From NCBI GenBank assembly GCA_029265315.1, contig JAJUJM010000005.1, forward strand, positions 62,001 to 126,000: a DNA stretch of 64,000 nt. Direction: 5' to 3'. Numbering within the stretch: the first letter of the stretch is position 1; the number at the start of each line of letters is the position of its first letter. The DNA is from Actinomycetota bacterium. GTDB taxonomy: Bacteria; Actinomycetota; Coriobacteriia; Anaerosomatales; PHET01. The position numbers were made by a program, and so were the translations under genes. Below, piece by piece: positions 1 through 8,281 of this stretch. The notes below the pieces were generated by a model that did not search any database, was not told the DNA's origin, and was given only the letters and a program-made list of their open reading frames with translations.

Positions 1-1
1 C

Positions 2-103
2 ATCGCCTCAAGCGAGATGTTCGTTGTCATGAAGGCCACCGGCAAGTGGTCGTCGCTTCCGCCCGGACTGCTGCGCGAGTGGAGCACGAAGGCGAGCGAG
101 TAG
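2..103 (+). CDS. C-terminal fragment of an unidentified protein
   Basis: An open frame enters from the left edge and runs 33 codons to a TAG stop. Its last residues read LLREWSTKASE. Only the end of the gene is present, so no family can be named. It converges on the secreted-protein gene whose stop is at 160, leaving about 56 bases between the two stops with no clear terminator hairpin. Codon use (G/C at third positions) matches the neighbours. Confidence 0.55.
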   Translation: MASSEMFVVMKATGKWSSLPPGLLREWSTKASE

Positions 104-159
104 GCTGCTGCGAACGCCGAGAGGGCGCCTCTGAAGCAGGCCACTCCCCGCTTCCGGAT

Positions 160-819
160 CTACAGCACGCTGAACTTACGCCAGTCCGAGTAGGACTGCT
201 CGTGATTGGCGCACTTGTGCGACGCCCGGACACGCCAAAGCCCCACCATGGAGCGCGTGACCTTCAAGTCGTAGGCCCATCGTGTCGTGTCCGCGTTGAC
301 GGCCGTCACCGTATCGACCGCGGACGACAGCTTCCGCTCCCACTTGCGCGTACGCGCGTTGAACTTCTCGAGTTGCACGTCCATGTTCGGGGAGGGGTGA
401 AGAGGACGAATCGTGCCGGTGATGCGCGCAGTCGTGCCGGGGCGGACAACCGCCTTGACGCTCGGACGCGTCAGCGGCACGTGTACCCCCACGTACACCG
501 GCTCGGACATCATCCCGTCGATCTCGACGGTGTAGGTCGCATTGCGGCGCGGCCGCACGATGAACTGGTAGATGGCCGGGTCAGCGTACGACACGGGGAC
601 CGTACCGAGGACCTGGTAGCTCGGCGAACCCGCCGGCTGCATGCGGAACACGGCGGTCGACGGTCCGGTGGTCGCTGTCGCCATCAGCGTGATGACCCCA
701 GGGTACTCGACAGCGGACACGTCGCTGGTGAGCGTCGGCGGCTCAAGCGCGACAGCCACCGTGACCAAGCAGGCGACGGCGACCACGACCACGACGGATG
801 CCACTGAAATCCTCTTCAT
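160..819 (-). CDS. secreted protein with C-terminal Ig-like/stalk domain
   Basis: A 219-residue protein of unknown function, probably exported by Sec. A basic start (MKRIS) is followed by a Val/Ala-rich hydrophobic stretch at residues 6-24. The rest is beta-rich, without catalytic motifs. The C-terminal ~90 residues, ending in the pattern LWRVRA-H...S-W--F-V, resemble the end of the subtilase at 50487-53972 (RWRLRAYH...YGPWGQQVRV), so both carry the same terminal beta domain. The ATG at 819 was chosen because a good ribosome site (GGAGGGG) sits 4-5 bases upstream; a frame open further 5' has no such signal. It lies downstream of two membrane/secreted genes on the same strand and may share their transcript. 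Confidence 0.75.
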   Translation of the reverse strand: MKRISVASVVVVVAVACLVTVAVALEPPTLTSDVSAVEYPGVITLMATATTGPSTAVFRMQPAGSPSYQVLGTVPVSYADPAIYQFIVRPRRNATYTVEIDGMMSEPVYVGVHVPLTRPSVKAVVRPGTTARITGTIRPLHPSPNMDVQLEKFNARTRKWERKLSSAVDTVTAVNADTTRWAYDLKVTRSMVGLWRVRASHKCANHEQSYSDWRKFSVL

Positions 820-887
820 CAGGCCCCTCCAACGACTCCTCGACGACTCCAACACCAAAGCGACGAACGCCGCCTCGACCTTGACGC

Positions 888-1361
888 TCAGCGTAGCACC
901 TTGCGTGCCCCGGCCATGTGCATCGCCGACTCCACGAACGCCATCGCCACGCAACCCATCGCGAGCGAGGCGATGAGTGATGCGGTGTTGGGACCGACCA
1001 CGGCGATCCCAATCGCCAGCAAGGCGACCGAAGCAGCGTACAGCCACGCCACCAACGGCGAGGGCTTGACCACCCGCTCGCCTTGGTGCTCGCCGTACGT
1101 GGCCGAACGCCCGGCGAAGAACCCAACGACCGCGCCGACAGCGACGGCCGCACCCAGCGCGACCCACGAGAAACGGAAACCCCCCAGAAGTGAGGCGACG
1201 ACGATGGCGGCAGCGGTGAGCAACGGCGCCACGAGCGTGGAGCCGCGCACGTAGCGAGGACGAGCAGCTCTGGCGCCCACCGCGATGGACAGCAACACGC
1301 CGAGCGCGGCCACGCCGACCTGCGCCCAGAAGACGTACTGGGCCACCTGCGAAGCGGTCAC
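888..1361 (-). CDS. small integral membrane protein, unknown function
   Basis: A 157-residue hydrophobic protein with about four predicted membrane helices (roughly residues 8-28, 42-60, 65-82 and 105-150, the last probably two helices). No family is recognised. Its ATG overlaps the stop of the upstream gene in an ATGA junction (1358-1361), which indicates translational coupling and a two-gene operon. The predicted partner is exported with a C-terminal membrane segment, so the two may work together in the envelope. Nothing in the sequence shows a substrate or enzyme activity. Confidence 0.75.
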   Translation of the reverse strand: MTASQVAQYVFWAQVGVAALGVLLSIAVGARAARPRYVRGSTLVAPLLTAAAIVVASLLGGFRFSWVALGAAVAVGAVVGFFAGRSATYGEHQGERVVKPSPLVAWLYAASVALLAIGIAVVGPNTASLIASLAMGCVAMAFVESAMHMAGARKVLR

Positions 1362-2140
1362 TGCTCGCCACCCCCTTCGCCGGCATCAGCCTGTGAGGCT
1401 GTGGCGGCACCAGCCTGCGCCCGCTCGACCTCGGCGTTGGTCATGGTCCCCAGCTCGAAGAAGGCCAGCTCGGCCGGGAATCGAGGGCCGAAGAAGACCG
1501 CCGCCATCACCACCATGATCCCGGCCCAGAGTCCGATCACCGCGAGTGCGAGCAGCTTCTCCGGGTCGCCCAGCGGCGCCTGCAGCGGCGGCGCGCCCAC
1601 GGCCGAGAGGCCCTCAAGGGCCTTCACAGCACCGGCCCTCTCGGTCTCCGGCGGCTCGCCCCCTTCCACAGGGTTGGCGATGTGCCACGCCGCGGCCGCG
1701 TCGGGGTCCATCGTCGTGGCCACCCGTTCGACCGATCCTTCCGCCGAACCGCTGTATCGGTCGAGCGCGGTACCCGTGCCGCCGCCGCTCGCCCGCCACA
1801 CGTCGCCCTCGGGGACGAACGTGACCGTGCCGTTGCCGCTCAAGACCGCCGAGTAGATCCCCGGCACGGTCGGAGAGAGGACCAGCTCCTCTCCGACCCA
1901 CGATTCCGTCGCCGGAACCACGACGTGGTAGCCCTCAGCGGCCAACGTGAGCTCGGCCTCGTCGCCGGCATCGAACGCGTAGACCGTTATGGGCACCTGC
2001 CGACCGCTGCTGGTCGTGACTGTCCCCGCGTACGTGCCTTGGTAGTCCGGATCGGCCGCATGAGCGCTACCGGCAGCCAGCGTGGCGAACAGCACCCCAG
2101 CCAGCGCCAAGCTTGCGCGACAAGCACGTCGAGTGCGCAT
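1358..2140 (-). CDS. exported protein with C-terminal membrane anchor
   Basis: A 260-residue protein of unknown function. It begins with basic residues and a signal peptide ending near AHA-AD (about residue 28). A beta-rich extracellular part of about 150 residues follows, then a Pro/Glu-rich linker and one strong membrane helix near residues 200-222, leaving a short C-terminal tail rich in Ala/Gln. This fits a type I surface protein anchored by its C-terminal helix. The ATG at 2140 follows GGAGGGGGA; the much longer open frame upstream has no signal for an earlier start. The stop overlaps the start of the four-helix membrane protein downstream. The gene is divergent from the cation exchanger at 2222, with only 81 bases between them. 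Confidence 0.75.
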   Translation of the reverse strand: MRTRRACRASLALAGVLFATLAAGSAHAADPDYQGTYAGTVTTSSGRQVPITVYAFDAGDEAELTLAAEGYHVVVPATESWVGEELVLSPTVPGIYSAVLSGNGTVTFVPEGDVWRASGGGTGTALDRYSGSAEGSVERVATTMDPDAAAAWHIANPVEGGEPPETERAGAVKALEGLSAVGAPPLQAPLGDPEKLLALAVIGLWAGIMVVMAAVFFGPRFPAELAFFELGTMTNAEVERAQAGAATASQADAGEGGGEQ

Positions 2141-2221
2141 CGACTCTCCCCCTCCGGGAACGGGACTTCCAAACAGAGGTACAATACCCCCTCGCGCACG
2201 CCTCAGACCAGAAGGGCCGAT

Positions 2222-3184
2222 ATGAGCTATCTCTACGCGCTGGGCGGGTTCGTCCTGCTCTTCGGCGGCGGCGAGTTCCTCGTGAAAGGAGCGGTCGCGG
2301 TCTCCAAACGCTTCGGCCTGTCGCCCCTTCTGATCGGCATGACCGTGGTCGCGTGGTGCACGAGCGCACCCGAGCTCGTTGTCAGCTTGAGCGCCGCCTG
2401 GCGCGGCTCCTCCGACATCGCGATCGGCAACGTGCTGGGCAGCAACATCTTCAACATCCTCGGCGTGCTGGGAATATCCGCCCTCATCGCGCCGATCACG
2501 GTGCACCCCAGCCGGCTTCGCCGCGACACCGCGGTCATGCTCGCGGCGAGCATCGGTGTGGCGCTCGCCGCGCAGACGGGAATCTTGGGCCGACCCACCG
2601 GGTTCGTCCTGACGCTGGCCGTCGTCATGTACGTGGTGCTGTCGTACAGGGCCGAGCTCCGTGTCCCGGACTCGCCCTCGGCCGAGCTTCACGAGGAGGA
2701 GGCGGCCGAGATCGAGGCGCCCGCCTCGCTTCTGGCCGGCATCGGATTCCTTGCCGTAGGACTCGCCGCACTGGTGTTGGGTTCGAGGTTGCTCATCACG
2801 GGCGCCACCGCCATCGCGCGGGACTTCGGCGTGTCCGAAGCGGCGATCGGGCTTTCCCTGGTCGCCGTGGGCACGTCGCTGCCCGAACTCGCCACGAGTG
2901 TCGTGGCGGCGATCCGCAAACACAACGACGTCGCGGTGGGCAACGTCGTGGGAAGCAACATCTTCAACCTGCTCGCCATCCTCGGCGTCACCGCTCTCGT
3001 CAGGCCGATCGGCGTGGCGGAGCAGATGGCGCACGTGGACGTGTGGGTGATGCTGGGCGTGGCAATCGGGCTGGCGCCGCTCCTCGTATGGCGTGGGCGC
3101 ATCGGAAGAACCGGGGGCTTCGCGTTCCTGCTGGTGTACGCGGCCTACATGGTGTTGCTCTTCGGAGGGACGCCGCTCGGGTGA
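2222..3184 (+). CDS. yrbG: Na+/Ca2+ antiporter, YrbG family
   Basis: A 320-residue inner-membrane exchanger predicted to swap Na+ for Ca2+ or a related cation. Two inverted alpha repeats carry the family signatures: TSAPELVVSLSAA and GNVLGSNIFNILGVLG in the first half, GTSLPELATSVVAA and GNVVGSNIFNLLAILG in the second. The acidic residue in each (S/T)-PEL motif is the ion ligand in the CaCA superfamily. An acidic cytoplasmic loop (residues ~145-162, EEEAAEIEAP) separates the halves. Length matches YrbG proteins. The ATG at 2222 follows GAAGGGC; a -10-like TACAAT lies at 2180-2185. It has its own divergent promoter region and no obvious operon partner. Confidence 0.9.
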   Translation: MSYLYALGGFVLLFGGGEFLVKGAVAVSKRFGLSPLLIGMTVVAWCTSAPELVVSLSAAWRGSSDIAIGNVLGSNIFNILGVLGISALIAPITVHPSRLRRDTAVMLAASIGVALAAQTGILGRPTGFVLTLAVVMYVVLSYRAELRVPDSPSAELHEEEAAEIEAPASLLAGIGFLAVGLAALVLGSRLLITGATAIARDFGVSEAAIGLSLVAVGTSLPELATSVVAAIRKHNDVAVGNVVGSNIFNLLAILGVTALVRPIGVAEQMAHVDVWVMLGVAIGLAPLLVWRGRIGRTGGFAFLLVYAAYMVLLFGGTPLG

Positions 3185-3218
3185 CACCGAGGCCCCGGAC
3201 GTCTCGTCCGACGAGCGG

Positions 3219-4325
3219 TCACGCCAGCGGCAGCTCGAATCCCACCGTCGTACCTTCGCCCGGCGCGCTCTCGGCGAACACGGCCCCGCCGTGGTCGACC
3301 ACGATCGCCCTCGAGATGGCGAGCCCCAGCCCCGCGCCACCCGTGTCGGACGCGCGGGCCGTATCGGCCCTGTAGAAGCGCTCGAACACGTGCGCCAGAT
3401 CACCCGGGTCGATGCCGCTTCCCGTGTCGGTCACCCGCACGACGGCCCGGTCCCCGTCGATCCGCACGCTGGCGCCCACGCTGCCCTCGCTCGTGTGACG
3501 TGCCGCATTCGTGAACAGGTTCCGAAGCACCTGCGCGAGGCGCCGTTCGTCGCCGAGCACCCGCACCTCGCCGTCCGGGGCCACCAGCTCCGCCAGCTCG
3601 ACACCGGGTTTGAGCAATGCCCGCGCACGCTCTGACTCACGCGCGACCAGCTCGACGAGGTCCATCTCACGCATGTCGTAGCTCAGGCCGCCGGCTTCGG
3701 CCGAGGCGAGCTCCTGCAGGTCATCGATGAGTGAGGAGAGATGCGCCAGGTCCTCGACAAGGGAGGCCATGCGCGTGTCGTCACGTGGCAGCACGCCATC
3801 AGCCATGCCTTCGGCCTGGGCGCGGGCGGCCGCGAGCGGGTTCCTCAGTTCGTGGGCCACGTCTGCGGTCATCCGCCGTCTGAGCTCTTCTGCTTGGGCC
3901 AGCGAGTCCGCCATGCGGTTGAACGAGTCCCCGAGTGACGCCACCTCAGCGGGCCCGTCCACCTCGACCCGGTGCTCGAGATCGCCGCCCGCCAGGCCGT
4001 GCGTCGCCGCCTCGAGCCTGCGGATGGGGCGTGCCAGGTACGCGGCAAGGCCCACCGCCACCACGGCCGCCACGAAGACCGCGACGACCGAAGCGAGCAA
4101 CACACTGCGGTCGACGCCGGACACGAACGCCTGCTCCGCTGCCGAAAGCATCATGCGGCCCATGCCGCGGCGCCCCTGCCCCGTAGGCGTGGGAAGCGAG
4201 CTCAGATAGCGTTCGAACGCCGTGACGAGAGAGGTGCGCGCAGCCAGTCCTACGATGCCGGCCGACATGAGCGCGACACTCAGGATGGCGAGGAACACCT
4301 GCGCTCTCAGACTCAGCCGCTGCAC
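3219..4325 (-). CDS. membrane sensor histidine kinase (OmpR-type system)
   Basis: A 368-residue sensor kinase. Helix 1 is at about residues 10-30, followed by a short ~45-residue outer loop rich in Gly/Met/Arg, helix 2 (about 74-97), HAMP, HisKA with the H-box AHELRNPL, and a complete HATPase_c (N box NLFTNAARH, G1 DTGSGI, F box VFERFYR, G2 GGAGLGLA). The kinase should be active. I place the start at GTG 4325, preceded by GGGAG and lying four bases after the stop of the response regulator; the frame stays open further upstream but would overlap the regulator. The small sensing loop suggests detection of an ion, an envelope partner or a membrane cue. The secreted protein at 5102-5686 is a possible partner. 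Confidence 0.88.
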   Translation of the reverse strand: MQRLSLRAQVFLAILSVALMSAGIVGLAARTSLVTAFERYLSSLPTPTGQGRRGMGRMMLSAAEQAFVSGVDRSVLLASVVAVFVAAVVAVGLAAYLARPIRRLEAATHGLAGGDLEHRVEVDGPAEVASLGDSFNRMADSLAQAEELRRRMTADVAHELRNPLAAARAQAEGMADGVLPRDDTRMASLVEDLAHLSSLIDDLQELASAEAGGLSYDMREMDLVELVARESERARALLKPGVELAELVAPDGEVRVLGDERRLAQVLRNLFTNAARHTSEGSVGASVRIDGDRAVVRVTDTGSGIDPGDLAHVFERFYRADTARASDTGGAGLGLAISRAIVVDHGGAVFAESAPGEGTTVGFELPLA

Positions 4326-4329
4326 CCGC

Positions 4330-5004
4330 TCAGCTCCCGAGCTTGTAGCCGACGCCGAAGACCGTGCGGATGTAGCGCGGCTGCTTCGGGTCATCGTGGA
4401 GCTTCTTGCGGATGTTCTTCACATGGGCGTCCATCGTGCGCTCGTAGCCTTCATACGCATCGCCCGATGCGGCCTCGAGCAGCTGGAGCCGCGTGTAGAC
4501 GCGCCCGGGATGCATGGCCATCGTGAGCAGTATGTCGAACTCCGTGCGTGTCAGGTCGACCAACTCGCCCGCCACTCGCACATCGCGGCGCTCGGGATCG
4601 ATCACGAGGTCGCCCACCTGCACCGGCGCGGCGGTCTCTGCCGCACGGGTGCAGCGCCTCAACACGGCTTTCACACGGGCGACGACCTCACGCGGCGAGA
4701 ACGGCTTGACGATGTAATCGTCGGCCCCTATCTCGAGACCGACGAGCCGGTCGACCTCGTCCCCTCTGGCGGTGACGAGGATGACCGGGACGCCTTGGGC
4801 CTGGAAACGCTTGGTCAGCTCGATCCCATCGATGCCGGGCAGCATGACATCGAGCAGGGCCAGGTCAGGCCGCGAGTCCGCGAGCCTCTCGAGTGCCGAC
4901 GGTCCGTCATGGGCGGTGACGGTCTCGTAGCCGGCGGCAGCGAGGTACTCCGCCAGCACCTCGACGATCTTCTCGTTGTCGTCGACCACGAGGACGGTCG
5001 GCAT
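4330..5004 (-). CDS. OmpR/PhoB-family response regulator
   Basis: A 224-residue DNA-binding regulator and cognate partner of the kinase just downstream. The receiver domain (residues 1-115) has the acidic pocket (VVDDN), the phospho-acceptor Asp in LALLDVMLPG, a conserved Thr/Lys (VTARG, VKPFSP) and a C-terminal winged-helix Trans_reg_C domain (about 128-222) ending in RTVFGVGYKLG. Two ATGs are adjacent; the second (5004) is better placed, with GGAGAG five to six bases upstream. Likely targets are the neighbouring genes: direct TTCAC-type repeats in 11-bp steps, as expected for this family, lie upstream of 5686 and of 7033. Confidence 0.9.
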   Translation of the reverse strand: MPTVLVVDDNEKIVEVLAEYLAAAGYETVTAHDGPSALERLADSRPDLALLDVMLPGIDGIELTKRFQAQGVPVILVTARGDEVDRLVGLEIGADDYIVKPFSPREVVARVKAVLRRCTRAAETAAPVQVGDLVIDPERRDVRVAGELVDLTRTEFDILLTMAMHPGRVYTRLQLLEAASGDAYEGYERTMDAHVKNIRKKLHDDPKQPRYIRTVFGVGYKLGS

Positions 5005-5050
5005 CATCTCTCCAGTCACGGCGCCACTCCTCAGAAGTATCCCACGAGAA

Positions 5051-5076
5051 GGCGGGACTGCCACCGCAGCCCCGCC
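5051..5076 (-). terminator. hairpin between secreted-protein gene and response regulator
   Basis: GGCGGG pairs with CCCGCC, and inside it CTGC pairs with GCAG around a CACC loop, with one A/C mismatch. On the minus strand it follows the stop at 5102 and precedes the regulator start at 5004. There is only a short T-containing run after it, so it may be an attenuator that lowers readthrough into the two-component genes rather than a full stop. Confidence 0.45.
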
Positions 5077-5101
5077 CTCCATGCACCGATGTGTCTGGTG
5101 C

Positions 5102-5686
5102 CTACTGGGTGTTCGCCGGCGTCTGGGTGCAGACTCCACCACCCATGCCGCCACCCATGCCGCGGCCACGGCCGGCGCCGGAGCCGTCACGCGGACCCAT
5201 GCCGCGCCCACCAGAGCCGTCACGCGGGCCCATGCCCATGCCGTTGCCACGCACCGGCTCGCCGGTCGCGGACACGCGCTCGGTCACCCGCTCGCGCATG
5301 CGCTCGATGGCGGCGTCCGCCTGCTCGCGCGTGATGGTACCGTCGGCGACCTTCTTGTCCAGGACCTGCGTGCGGATCTTCAGGGCCTCATCGACGACCT
5401 TCGCCGAGTCAACACCCTTGCTCTCGGCGATCGCGGCGAACGATGTGCCCGCCTCGCGCTGGTCGCGCACCTCATCAGCGCTCAGGCCGGTGAGGTCCGC
5501 CACCACGTCGGCCAGACGGCCGCCAGCATCACGGACGACCGCGCCCAGACGCAGGCCCAGCCCGGCGACCGTCCCGGTCGTGGTGGTGTCGGCGCTCGGT
5601 GCGGCAACACCGGTCGCGACGTTGCCGGCCACAACACCGATCACGAGTGCGGCAGCCATGAGTGCCGCTGTCCTACTGAGCTTCAT
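5102..5686 (-). CDS. secreted DUF2680-like protein with Met/Gly-rich tail
   Basis: A 194-residue exported protein. The signal peptide spans about residues 1-29 (cleavage near GVAA). The central region (about 55-130) has the pattern LTGLSADEVRDQREAG..FAAIAESKGV followed by KKVADGTITREQADAAIERM, which resembles DUF2680-type helical repeats. The tail (about 140-185) is low-complexity Met/Gly/Arg, with MGPRDGSG occurring twice and then runs of GGM, suggesting a flexible or metal-binding end; a single Cys lies near the C-terminus. The start is secure: AAGGAGAG lies 5-6 bases before ATG 5686. It sits upstream of the two-component pair and has the TTCAC repeat array in its promoter region, so it is probably a target and perhaps a sensor accessory of that system. 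Function is not known. Confidence 0.72.
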   Translation of the reverse strand: MKLSRTAALMAAALVIGVVAGNVATGVAAPSADTTTTGTVAGLGLRLGAVVRDAGGRLADVVADLTGLSADEVRDQREAGTSFAAIAESKGVDSAKVVDEALKIRTQVLDKKVADGTITREQADAAIERMRERVTERVSATGEPVRGNGMGMGPRDGSGGRGMGPRDGSGAGRGRGMGGGMGGGVCTQTPANTQ

Positions 5687-5745
5687 CGTGCTCTCCTTCC
5701 AAATCGTGCGGGACCTATCGTGCACATTGAATCTACGTCCGCGGT

Positions 5746-5783
5746 TTGAACCGGTTGTGAATGCCAGACGCGCGGTCAGTGAA
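5746..5783 (-). promoter_or_regulatory. 11-bp-phased TTCAC/TTCAA array (putative response-regulator site)
   Basis: Read on the minus strand, TTCAC occurs at 5783-5779 and 5761-5757, and TTCAA at 5750-5746. Spacings are 22 and 11 bases, i.e. one and two helical turns. The same layout (two adjacent half-sites, one skipped, one more) occurs at 7139-7176. Sixty bases separate it from the start of the gene at 5686. Tandem direct repeats at 11 bp are typical of PhoB/OmpR-family binding. Confidence 0.5.
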
Positions 5784-5809
5784 TCCTCGCGTCCGCTCGA
5801 GACGCCCCG

Positions 5810-7033
5810 CTACGGGGTGGCCAGACGCTCCTCCACCCACGCTCTCACGTCTTCCGGGGCGAACCCGTACGTGTCCTTGATGTCCTTCATGGGGCGGGAG
5901 AGCTGATCTTCAGGCACCCCGAAGGTGGCGCTGAACTCCTCTGCGGGGATGCCCGTCACCTCGGCGATCTCGGCCATGGACATGTAGCCGCGAATGAGCG
6001 ATGTGTCGAAGCCGCCGGGCGCCACGTCCGCCGGCCCTCCGGCACCCTCGCCGCCCGTATCACCGAGACCGCTCGCGCCGCCATGCTGCTCGACCGCCTC
6101 AGCGAGTGACGGCATCCGCCACTGGAAGGCGTCGACGGCGGTGGCCCCGCCGACCAGCGCCAGGAGAATCCCCGCGACGAGCACCGTCACGATGAGCGGC
6201 GAGACCGCGCCGCCTCCGGGCTTCTTGACCTCAAGCGCACCGGCGGCCGGACAGGAGTTCACGCACTCGTTGCATGAGATGCACTCAGACGAACGGACTT
6301 CCTCAGCGGTCGCGACCTTGATGTTCATGGGGCACGCCTTGTCGCACGCGCCGCAGTCGATACAGGCGTCCGCATCGCGCCGGATCGTGAAGAGGCTGAC
6401 CTTGGACAGCAGTGCGAGATAGGCGCCCGTAGGACACAGGTACTTGCAGAAGAAGCGCTCGTAGACGAGCGACCCGGCGAGCGAGACACCGAGCACGGCC
6501 ACCCCTATGCCGAACTCGGTGAACAACTCGGCAGAGCTGATGTGGGCCCACGCGGCCCACGGGTCATACGGCCGCATCACGAGCTCAGCGGCCTGCCACG
6601 TCCACACCGTGAAGACAACCAGCACCGCGTACTTGAGGAGACGCGCGGGTCTATCGATGAGCGCCGGCACTTGCGGACGCTTCTTGAACAGCTTGTCACC
6701 GATGCTTCCGAAGAAGCCCTGGAGCGCCCCGAGCGGACAGAGTTGACCGCAGAAGGAGCGCCGGACCACGAGGGCCAGGATGATCGTCCCGCCGAACAGC
6801 ACGAGTGCGCTCATCGCCGTCTTCTTGATGAACGTGCCGCCTGAGATGAACGTGAACAGCGTCTCCAAGCCGCCGAACGGGCACAGCGCATCCACGCCGG
6901 CAGGCTTGCTCACATTGACGTACTGATGCGCGAGGGTGATGCCGGTCATGAACAGCAACGCCGCGCCAAGCACCACCCATCTGACGATCCGCGATCGCTC
7001 GCGCGCAACACGGTCGGTTCTTTCGATACTCAT
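5810..7033 (-). CDS. NapH/YccM-like polytopic 4Fe-4S membrane protein
   Basis: A 407-residue electron-transfer membrane protein. Helices near residues 16-35, 60-80 and several more alternate with cysteine motifs typical of the NapH/NosR/CcoG group: LCPFGGLETL, FCGQLCPLGALQG and FFCKYLCPTGAY. Two classical ferredoxin clusters follow, CIDCGACDKACPMN and CISCNECVNSCP, so two [4Fe-4S] centres are expected on the cytoplasmic side. After a final helix, the C-terminal ~65 residues form a small helical domain (RGYMSMAEIAEVTGIPAEEF) often found at the end of such proteins. A role in passing electrons from the quinone pool to a periplasmic acceptor or maturation factor is inferred; no terminal reductase is in the window. 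ATG 7033 was preferred over an upstream TTG. The TTCAC array upstream suggests control by the adjacent two-component system. Confidence 0.85.
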   Translation of the reverse strand: MSIERTDRVARERSRIVRWVVLGAALLFMTGITLAHQYVNVSKPAGVDALCPFGGLETLFTFISGGTFIKKTAMSALVLFGGTIILALVVRRSFCGQLCPLGALQGFFGSIGDKLFKKRPQVPALIDRPARLLKYAVLVVFTVWTWQAAELVMRPYDPWAAWAHISSAELFTEFGIGVAVLGVSLAGSLVYERFFCKYLCPTGAYLALLSKVSLFTIRRDADACIDCGACDKACPMNIKVATAEEVRSSECISCNECVNSCPAAGALEVKKPGGGAVSPLIVTVLVAGILLALVGGATAVDAFQWRMPSLAEAVEQHGGASGLGDTGGEGAGGPADVAPGGFDTSLIRGYMSMAEIAEVTGIPAEEFSATFGVPEDQLSRPMKDIKDTYGFAPEDVRAWVEERLATP

Positions 7034-7138
7034 CGCTTCATTGCCCTTTCCTCGCAAAGCGACCCGTCTGGTCGTCTGGTCCGCCCATCAGTCGATGCCT
7101 GCAAAGGTTCGTTCACGATTTCACGGTACGGACGAGTT

Positions 7139-7176
7139 GTGAACGTCCCGTGAATGTCGGCAGCGAGGGTTATGAA
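7139..7176 (-). promoter_or_regulatory. second 11-bp-phased TTCAC array upstream of the NapH-like gene
   Basis: On the plus strand GTGAA occurs at 7139-7143 and 7150-7154 and ATGAA at 7172-7176 (TTCAC/TTCAT on the minus strand). Spacings of 11 and 22 bases equal those of the array at 5746-5783, and the bases around the half-sites are also similar. It lies about 105 bases upstream of the start at 7033. Two further TTCAC copies at 7112-7116 and 7120-7124 point the other way. Confidence 0.5.
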
Positions 7177-7232
7177 TCGCTGACGCGATCAGCGCCGTGC
7201 CGGGTTGAACTCGCTTGGCGTGGGGTCTACGT

Positions 7233-7246
7233 TAAGCAGGTACTTA
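7233..7246 (+). promoter_or_regulatory. operator-like palindrome shared with tupA
   Basis: TAAGC-AGGT-ACTTA followed by GG, 21 bases before the GTG start of the regulator. The same element, TAAGC-AACC-GCTTA then GG, precedes tupA in the same orientation relative to its gene. It is a likely binding site for the regulator itself (autoregulation). Confidence 0.55.
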
Positions 7247-7267
7247 GGCGTCACGGTGAGGAGCCAC

Positions 7268-8260
7268 GTGCAACGCATCGAACGACTCGACCGGCTTGAG
7301 GTCCTGCGGGCCATCGCTGAGCCACACCGCTACGAGGTGCTGCGTCGCATTCTCGCCACGCCTCAGACGATCTCATCGCTCGGCGCTGCAATGGGGAGAC
7401 ACCCCGCGTGGGTGCGTCATCACGTGAAGGCCCTCGAAGCGGCGGGGCTCGTCTCGCTCGCCGAGGAACGGACGACACGCAACTACACCGAGAAGATCTA
7501 CCGTGCGAATGCGGCGGCCTTCACCGTGTCGATGCTCGTGCGCCCCGGGCTCGAAGACGACAGCCGGATGGTCGCGATGGTGTCCGACGACTTCGCTGTC
7601 GAAGCGCTTGCCGCCGCCCCTGATGAACGCGTACGCATCGCCGCCGCCGTGACAGGGAGCCTCGACGGCCTCATGGGTGTGCGACAGGGCCTGGCCGACC
7701 TCGCAGGCTGTCACCTTCTCGACGCCGACACCGGCGAGTACAACGTGCCATACGTGCGGCACGTCTTCCCCGACCGCGACATCGTGATCGTGACGGTCGC
7801 GCGCCGCGAGCAGGGACTCTTGGTGGCGCCCGGCAATCCGTTGCGCCTGAGCACGCTTTCAGACGTCGTGGCCGCCGGCGCCCGCTTCGTCAACCGGAAC
7901 CGCGGCTCCGGCACCCGCCTTTGGATCGACCGCGCGCTGGCGCGGGCCGGCCTCGGACCCGAGGACCTGGCGGGATACGATGACGTCGTCGGCACGCACT
8001 CCGCCGCCGCGCGGCGCGTCCAGCGCGGCCACGCGGACGTGGCGGTCGGCATCGCCGCTGCAGCCGAGCAACTCTCGCTGGACTTCGTGCCTCTGTTCCG
8101 CGAGCGCTACGACCTCATCATGACCGAAGAGGTCCACGAGACCGAGGAGGTGGCCCGGCTCATCGAGCGCATCGCCGGGGCCGAGTTCCGTCGCACCGTG
8201 AACCGGCTACGCGGGTACGACGCCACCGCAACGGGAGATGAACGGCTTGTCACGCCGTGA
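7268..8260 (+). CDS. wHTH / PBP-like oxyanion-responsive regulator of tup genes
   Basis: A 330-residue transcription factor. Residues 1-80 form an ArsR-like winged helix (ISSLGAAMGRHPAWVRHHVKALEAAGLVSL). Residues ~100-320 contain a periplasmic-binding-protein-like domain with the pattern LVAPGNPLRL...VNRNRGSGTRLWIDRAL, as in the PBP_like (PF12727) regulators that sense molybdate/tungstate. The start is GTG 7268, preceded by GAGGAG; no site supports the open frame upstream. It converges on tupC, with 21 bases between the stops. A palindrome in its own promoter matches one before tupA, so I infer that it controls tungstate uptake and its own gene. The ligand (tungstate versus molybdate) cannot be read from sequence. 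Confidence 0.8.
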   Translation: MQRIERLDRLEVLRAIAEPHRYEVLRRILATPQTISSLGAAMGRHPAWVRHHVKALEAAGLVSLAEERTTRNYTEKIYRANAAAFTVSMLVRPGLEDDSRMVAMVSDDFAVEALAAAPDERVRIAAAVTGSLDGLMGVRQGLADLAGCHLLDADTGEYNVPYVRHVFPDRDIVIVTVARREQGLLVAPGNPLRLSTLSDVVAAGARFVNRNRGSGTRLWIDRALARAGLGPEDLAGYDDVVGTHSAAARRVQRGHADVAVGIAAAAEQLSLDFVPLFRERYDLIMTEEVHETEEVARLIERIAGAEFRRTVNRLRGYDATATGDERLVTP

Positions 8261-8281
8261 GCGTCGCGACCATGAAGAGGC

